Below are positions 58,796 through 64,000 of a DNA stretch of 64,000 nucleotides, in pieces. The DNA comes from Glandiceps talaboti (lineage: Eukaryota > Hemichordata > Enteropneusta > Spengelidae). The stretch lies in the NCBI RefSeq assembly GCF_964340395.1, contig NC_135555.1, positions 22,305,225-22,369,224 on the forward strand, read 5' to 3'. The position numbers and the translations under genes were made by a program. Below the pieces are notes generated by a model. That model was given only the letters and a program-made list of their open reading frames with translations. It was not told the origin of the DNA and did no database searches. The stretch's first letter is position 1, and every line of letters starts with the position of its first letter.

Positions 58796-61700
58796 CTACC
58801 AAATATACAAAACAAAGGATTGATTTTAGATGCATGTAGGCTGAGCAAGATAATTAATAAAATATGCTCTGCACTTTGATATTCTATTATATCATACAGG
58901 AGCCAAGATATGGGATATATACTCTGGTCGTTCTACATCACGAGAATGCATGTCTATGTCACTAGTTCTGCTGTGTTCAAAATATGAGTCAAAAAGTTCA
59001 AAATTGCTTTCCTAATTGATTGTGTCAGATGTAGGTATCATGTGTCGACAGAACAAAAAAAGAATAAATGACAATAAAAGTAGGTGGTAAATAACAAAAT
59101 TTTGCCCAGTTCCCTACATCAGATTTTAATGAGATTGATTTGCACCCAGACTGCAGCTGTACTAGGCAAATGAGATAACCACTCCCCAACTGATAATACG
59201 CCTTTCCAAAAATTTGCCATGGTGTGCTCTACTTCCTGTGTGTGTACCTTGGGGGTATACATGGTATAGGTTACTCGGTTAATCATAGAGCACTGCTGCT
59301 TTCCTTGATGTCTGAACAATATGAAAAAATCCCTGATTTACATTTCTACAGAATACCAAGGGATAAAGTTCTTAAGAACCAGTACTATGAGGTGATGATA
59401 CGCTCAATATGAGCGAGGGCGCTGTATTATCTATTTCCTGTTTGCAATCTGGAATGGCCTATTAACCATTAATTAAATTGATTACATACCCTATTAGCTA
59501 ATCTTTCCAGTGTCTGCTGCAAGCACATTTTTTCTTCCGGAGGGAGAACATTCTGTTCCACTTCTACGGGTACACGGTATTGTTGTGGTGTTAACAACAG
59601 TGCCTTCTCTAAATTCTTCACGGTAAAGATGCCTTCTATCTCATCATTGAATTTCAAGTATTCCACATAGTTGGGATCTACTGGAGACTGGAAACTGAAG
59701 GAGTAGAGATGAATAGCGATTAATTGTCAGTATTGTAACTTATTGCATTAAGAATTTACCATGCTTGGGGTTATGGGTGGCTGAGTGGTTAAACCACTTG
59801 CCTCTTATCACTGCGGCCGGGGTTCGATCCCATTCAGGGTTTGATTAAATTTACCACACTGTAAGAAGAGTGTCGTTCAGTTTGACTCTACCGAACAACG
59901 CAGGCTTTCCTCAGGTACTCTGGTTTACTCCTACATTAACACTGAACCCATGAGGGATGGCCCTCACTGGACTTCTTGGGAGACAAGTGTTTATATACTT
60001 AGATGTTTATGATATCGATGGTCTATCTATTCACTACTTGAAGGTCCTTAATGATTTCAATGATGAACGTTTCAATGATGTTCGTGTTACGTACGACTGT
60101 GCATTCGTCACTATTTTAGATGTCTTAGTTTGTTGTCTTGACCAATCAGATCTCTTGATTTGCACCATCAATATACTGGTATAATATAATGCCATTTACT
60201 AGTATTTCATTTTGCCAGCCATCGACAAAATCAGAGAATGTTGAAGGTATAGTTGAAATGAAGTTGAAACGTGAATTTTTATAAAGGAGGGCACTCTGAT
60301 GAGCAATATTCACATGAAGTTTGTTGTTCATAACCTCACTGGATCAACTGTAGCAATGTTAGTCTATGTATAAGGTACCCAGTGACAGAGCACCCTCACT
60401 CATCTATAGTGTAGTTGGAGTTAAACATTGAGCATACTTACGCTTGTTCAAGAATGGCGACCTCTGACCCCTTTAAACCAAGATTGGCAGGATCCAAAGC
60501 ACGACGGAATGTCTCCTTCTTCATGCGTCCTGTACGAAGTTTGTCGTAATCACGTAGGAATTCCAAAATACGAATCCTCTCTTTCATCACCTGAGAAAAT
60601 AAGAACAGATGTTTGAATTTTCAGAAATCATTTCAAATGATAGACTTGAATTATTTTAAATATCCAAGTTCAATCATAATATACATAACAACTGCCGACA
60701 TCAGACCGTGGACAAACGGAAACTGTTACAAACAGGGAAAGTAAACAAATGAATTGGATTAATAATACTTGGCACAGCGTGTTGGAACAGCAGAGACTTG
60801 TATTACATTTCATGGTTTAATAAGAACAGTTTTATGGCCTCTTTATGTGTATGTGATTTGTTTGTGAACATAAACTATTGCCAGTTATGTGACATGGCCA
60901 TAAAATTGTATTTATTGGTTAGAATTTTGAGATTGATTAACAAAGACATGATGTTAATGACTGTGTAGGTGGCTGTGAATGAATTTTAAATTTCATCTCA
61001 TGCATCTCAGGACTTCTAGAGTAACAACTTTGACATACTGTGAGTGGAGGTGTAAATGGTAACGATACTGTATAGGAACTAGACTGTGAGTGGAGGTGTA
61101 AATGGTAACGATACTGTATAGGAACTAGACTGTGAGTGGAGGTGTAAATGGAAACAATACTGTATAGGAACTAGACTATATCATACTGGAAAAAAATGGT
61201 GTACATCATGTAAATTGAGCTTGTGGAAGTTTTCAAGAAAAAAAATGACAGGTTCATCTACTCTTAAATAGTAGTCCCTGTTGTATTAATACTAATACCA
61301 AAATATTAAGATATAAGTTATAACACAGACTGATATTTTTATAGTTCATGTATTAATTTGCAGGAACTTCATTTTGTCAGTTTGTTGCTGATTTCACTCA
61401 CCTTGGACTTGATTTTGGTGAGAACACTGTCGACGTCTGTGCATGCATTCTTCTCTAGATTAACCACTCTACTGTTGACAGCGTGTAGTTCAACCAATCT
61501 TTCCTGATACTTCATGTCTTGTTTGACACCTGGTTGTAACTCTTCTAAGAACCTCAAATAATTAAACCCAAAATTATCTGCAAATTTCATTTCCAAAGCA
61601 ATCATTTCATCTTCTGTTGCGGTGAGGCTGAGATACGTCAAACACTGACGAAATTGTGAGTTGGTCACGTGGCCGCGATTATGACGATCGAAGTCCTGGA

Positions 61701-63832
61701 AACAAGGCTTTGCGAGAACTCGTCGTTGCATGGCTCTCCATTACGTTGTCTACGATTGAAACCACCATTCCATCGACGTTGTTCCAGTTTGTTGTACCAG
61801 GTTTATCCATTAAGAAGGTGTCTTGTGTAGGAACTTCGTTTGTTGGGGTCTTCTCTAAGTTTGGCTCAACTTGAGTAAACACTGGTAATAGATAAAAAGA
61901 TCCACAAACCATAAATCCTACTTAAGCAACACAGGAAACAGTATTTTTCTGTTTTAACCAAGTGTTGACATACATTTAGCTTTATCCAAGGAATTCAAAA
62001 TAAGTTTGACAACTTCTCATTTTGATATAAACGCTGATTTCTAAATATCAAATTTGAATCAAAACACTAATGAAAAATGAAGTTACTAAGTATTAGTTCG
62101 GTATTCACAGAACATCAAATTTTTATTTTCATGTACATTAATTTGATAAAAGGCAACTAATATTGAATAAATTATGACATTTATAAGACACAAATATTTC
62201 TCTGTAATTAATGCGATCTAGCAAGTTGGTCAAATACAGTTTTAATAATAACAATAGAGTGAATTTATAATGTGCCTGTTTTTTGAAGAGCTCCAGTTGC
62301 AGACACAGAACTACTAACAGAATGAGAGGATACAGAGAGACAATTTGAAAATATGGTAAGGATGCAGAGAGAAGTGTGTAAGTGAGTGAGAGTTAAGATT
62401 GAAATAGGTGAGTTTTAAGGGCAGAGTGGAAGGAAGACTTAGAGTTAGAGTGACAAAGAGTGAAGACTTCAAAACTAAAGCAGTGTAAGAACGGGAACGC
62501 TCACCGAGCTTCTTTAGTGACAAAAATTGCAATCTATTTTTGATCTTGATGTAAAAGCCCACATTAGATTAGGATTTTTAAGTTTTTCACTTTAGTACAG
62601 TCACTATAGAAATCTTATATCATATTATTATTACTTTTCAATATCTTAAAGGCCTATGTTTCAATCCTAGGCCATCACATCAGTGTTAATTATCTTAATG
62701 AGGATTAATTGAGATCATTCTTTTGTTCTAGACCAACTTTTTGGGGCAAAAAAAATAATTTTCAAACCTAAATTCAAATCCTACTTTGCAGTGGGCCTTT
62801 ACACATCTAAACAAACAATATATTGCAATTTTTTTTAAACATTACATGGACACTGTTGCTATAGTTACCTGTGTCGACATCTACTTTGAAGTTTGGCCAG
62901 AGTACTCTACCGGGGTGTTTAGGATCATTATAGTAAGCACACAGAGCAAGAAACTCTGCCTCGGACAAGTTACTCTGTCCCATAGTACTCAAACCCATGG
63001 CTGTTAGACCAATACGGAAACGGGTCTGTGAGATTGAACCATTGCGTAGCGGATCAAAGTCTTGGAAGTATTCATTCACCTGAAAGATAAAGAAGAATTA
63101 GTAAATAAAAAATACCACATAAATAACGTCATACTAAAGTACATATATCTATCACACATTTTGATTTTAGTATCCGGTAGGTTTTTTTCCAGTGTACAAG
63201 TGTGTATATATTTTTTATGTAAACATGTACACATTATTTTCTTGTGTACAAGTTTATACATTGTTTTCTAGTGTACAAGTATGTATATTTTTTCAAGTAT
63301 ACAAATGTATACATTTTCTAATGTAAAAGTTTCACTTTGTACAGAGGCTGGTACTTGTTTTCAACCACACAGTGTGCCCTCTAATGATAGCTAAAATTTG
63401 TTGTTGTGAGTCAAAATGAGAAAAACCGAGATTTCTTGTGAGTCACCACATAGTATAAAGAGATAGGGGAATGCCAAATTTTGGTGCGTCACTAGATATT
63501 GTGTGCATCAGTGGCGTGTCAAATTGGCTGAGAGGACACACTAATCACACATACGTGTATGTTTGTACCTTGAATTTTTTTCCCTTCTTTTGCAGTGAAC
63601 CATCACTTAGCCCACCAGTGTACTGGTGTACCTATCGTTCCTTTTTACATCTTAGATAAAAAAAATAAAGTACATGTTCCTACCCAGATCCTATTAACTA
63701 ATGAATGATGTCGTATTCTGCCTAAAACTTCTTCAAAGTTGACTTTACTGATATCAACAGGTTTCTTGGTCACAACAGAAGCATCTCCTGCATCTTTCAT
63801 TTCATCACTTCCAATAGTAAAGCCAACAAACT
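58544..63832 (-). CDS. Multi-EF-hand protein gene, 3' six exons (5' end outside window)
   Basis: Minus-strand exons in order of translation: A 63684-63832, B 62869-63079, C 61402-61881, D 60442-60590, E 59490-59694, F 58544-58795. All introns are GT-AG, and the phases fit (A/B 0, B/C 1, C/D 0, D/E 2, E/F 0). About 480 residues are visible. Repeated EF-hand-like segments are FQDFDPLRNGSIS (B), FQDFDRHNRGHVTNSQFR (C), FLRDYDKLRTGRM (D) and FEDYDRVHNGTVSRSQFRR (F). Each keeps the D-x-D/R-x-x-x-G pattern, but not all have complete Ca2+ ligands. The spacing (EF-hand, linker, next EF-hand) suits a conserved EF-hand protein known mainly from ciliated and flagellated eukaryotes; I cannot name it securely. 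Exon C has one surplus base. Confidence 0.88.
59214..59465 (+). repeat. Dispersed repeat, copy 2, in intron E/F
   Basis: Matches the two ends of 57389-57910 (see that entry) without the central insertion. It lies within the intron between exons F and E of the EF-hand gene. Confidence 0.65.
59490..59694 (-). CDS. EF-hand gene exon E
   Basis: Acceptor CTACTCCTTCAG and donor AGG|GTATGTAA. Codes FQSPVDPNYVEYLKFNDEIE to MCLQQTLERLANR, with a segment TPQQYRVPVEVEQNVLPPEE linking the third EF-hand to the last. 205 nt, phase 2 to phase 0. Confidence 0.85.
59768..59990 (+). mobile_element. tRNA-derived SINE in intron D/E
   Basis: An A box (TGGCTGAGTGGTTA) at about 59777-59790 and a B box (GGTTCGATCCC) at about 59820-59830 are spaced as in a tRNA gene with a leucine/serine-like head. 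A non-tRNA body follows (TTTACCACACTGTAAG, CAGGCTTTCCTCAGGTACTC, ACTGAACCCATGAGGGATGG). The anticodon arm is not a functional tRNA fold, so I call a SINE and not a tRNA gene. RNA polymerase III would use the internal boxes. Confidence 0.75.
60098..60192 (-). repeat. Dispersed repeat shared with 43651-43741
   Basis: The reverse complement reads GGCATTATATTATACCAGTA, TATTGATGGTGCAAATCA, AGAGATCTGATTGGTCAAGA, matching the 43.65-kb copy at most positions. It lies in the D/E intron. Confidence 0.7.
60442..60590 (-). CDS. EF-hand gene exon D
   Basis: Donor CAAGC|GTAAGTATG; the acceptor side is TTATTTTCTCAG. Codes VMKERIRILEFLRDYDKL to GSEVAILEQA. It holds the third EF-hand-like segment (DYDKLRTGRMKKETFRRAL). 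149 nt, phase 0 to phase 2. Confidence 0.85.
61037..61175. repeat. 46-bp tandem triplication in intron C/D
   Basis: ACTGTGAGTGGAGGTGTAAA followed by TGGTAACGATACTGTATAGG and AACTAG occurs three times in a row. The third copy differs by a few bases (GGAAACAATAC). Confidence 0.9.
61402..61881 (-). CDS. EF-hand gene exon C, with probable 1-base frameshift
   Basis: Acceptor TCTATTACCAG and donor AAG|GTGAGTG. The 5' part reads VFTQVEPNLEKTPTNEVP to VVSIVDNVMES in one frame. The 3' part reads MQRRVLAKPCFQDFDRHN to VLTKIKSK in another. Given the phases of exons B and D the exon should be 3n+2 long, but it is 480 nt, exactly one base too many. The frame change lies at the CC of AGCCATG (plus strand about 61732-61733). 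Sequencing or assembly error is the simplest reading. Confidence 0.8.
62290..62525 (-). pseudogene. Degraded LINE C-terminal remnant in intron B/C
   Basis: The minus-strand frame reads KKLGERSRSYTALVLKSSLF then LTLSLPSTLPLKLTYFNLNS. The layout (G-E-R-S...SLPSTLPLK-TYF) resembles the FGERxFSxxAPxLWNxLP...LKTYLF end of animal LINEs, with the tryptophan region lost. A weak but ordered match. No RT seen. Confidence 0.4.
62869..63079 (-). CDS. EF-hand gene exon B
   Basis: Acceptor TTTATCTTTCAG and donor ACAG|GTAACTAT. Codes VNEYFQDFDPLRNGSISQ to VLWPNFKVDVDT, an EF-hand-like helix-loop-helix with an extended second half. 211 nt, phase 0 to phase 1. Confidence 0.85.
63175..63335. repeat. Imperfect tandem repeat of about 40 bp in intron A/B
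   Basis: AGTGTACAAGTGTGTATATA, CTTGTGTACAAGTTTATACA, CTAGTGTACAAGTATGTATA and CAAGTATACAAATGTATACA recur in order with T-rich spacers, four to five units. Confidence 0.75.
63684..63832 (-). CDS. EF-hand gene exon A (first exon in window)
   Basis: Acceptor CTATTTCATTGCAG on its 5' side and donor TGG|GTAGGAAC. Codes from EFVGFTIGSDEMKDAGDASV to FEEVLGRIRHHSLVNRIW and joins exon B in phase 0 to give RIW-VNEYFQDFD. It starts in phase 1, so at least one more exon lies beyond the right edge. Confidence 0.8.
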
Positions 63833-64000
63833 CTGCAATGAAATAGACAATGTATAACAATCATTAACAAAAAATATGAGTGTGGCAGACAAATCTCAAA
63901 TTTAAAGTTTAAAGGACTATGTTTCAATCCCAGGTCATTGCATTAGTGTTATCTTAATAAAGTTTGCATGAGTTTTTGGGTAAGGAACACAATTTGAAAA

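Noticed and set aside
59768-59850. Functional tRNA gene
   Set aside because: A and B boxes are good, but the acceptor and anticodon arms do not close into a cloverleaf and a SINE body follows.

Overview
The window is animal nuclear DNA. It holds a spliced gene with GT-AG introns, several classes of 5'-truncated non-LTR retrotransposons, a tRNA-derived SINE, MITE-like hairpins and very long satellite arrays. There are no bacterial-style operons. The mix of CR1-like LINEs, a tRNA SINE and a conserved multi-EF-hand gene would suit a marine invertebrate such as an amphioxus, hemichordate or mollusc, but the sequence does not fix the species.

Layout. 1-2767: no supported gene. 2768-40839: one complex structure, a tandem segmental duplication of a module built as A (about 0.4 kb), an exon-like 19-bp minisatellite, a unique tail, a giant array of an about 91-bp satellite, and a 143-bp closing segment B. 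Copy 1 is 2768-24468 and copy 2 is 24468-40839. Array 1 (4013-24325, roughly 220 monomers) is organised into higher-order repeats of 2.2-3.2 kb. Array 2 (26071-40696, roughly 134 monomers) is split by a young 5'-truncated LINE (26481-28865) with an intact 700-codon RT reading frame. The matching empty site is preserved 3.2 kb away at 30041-30045. 40840-41850 carries a further small copy of B plus a neighbouring segment C, with a single satellite remnant between the copies.

41851-44630: AT-rich DNA with a TATAG pentamer repeat, nested inverted repeats and a 130-bp MITE-like hairpin. 44636-48905: about 21 tandem copies of a 201-bp unit. Each unit looks like a miniature intron (GTAAGT to TTCAG) plus a 124-nt exon-like block that shares the word GAAGACCCAAGA with the 19-bp minisatellite. 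48906-57400: no intact gene, but GC-rich direct repeats, hairpins, a decayed CR1-like RT, diverged 230-bp repeats, a broken protein-kinase fragment (55617-56119) and a LINE 3' end (56736-57389, minus).

58544-63832 (minus strand): the 3' six exons of a conserved EF-hand-repeat protein. The 5' end lies beyond the right edge. All five internal splice junctions agree in phase, except that exon C carries one surplus base, a probable frameshift or assembly error. Its introns hold a SINE, a dispersed repeat shared with 43.65 kb, a degraded LINE tail and small tandem repeats. Most of the window is therefore repeats; the only convincing cellular gene is the EF-hand gene.
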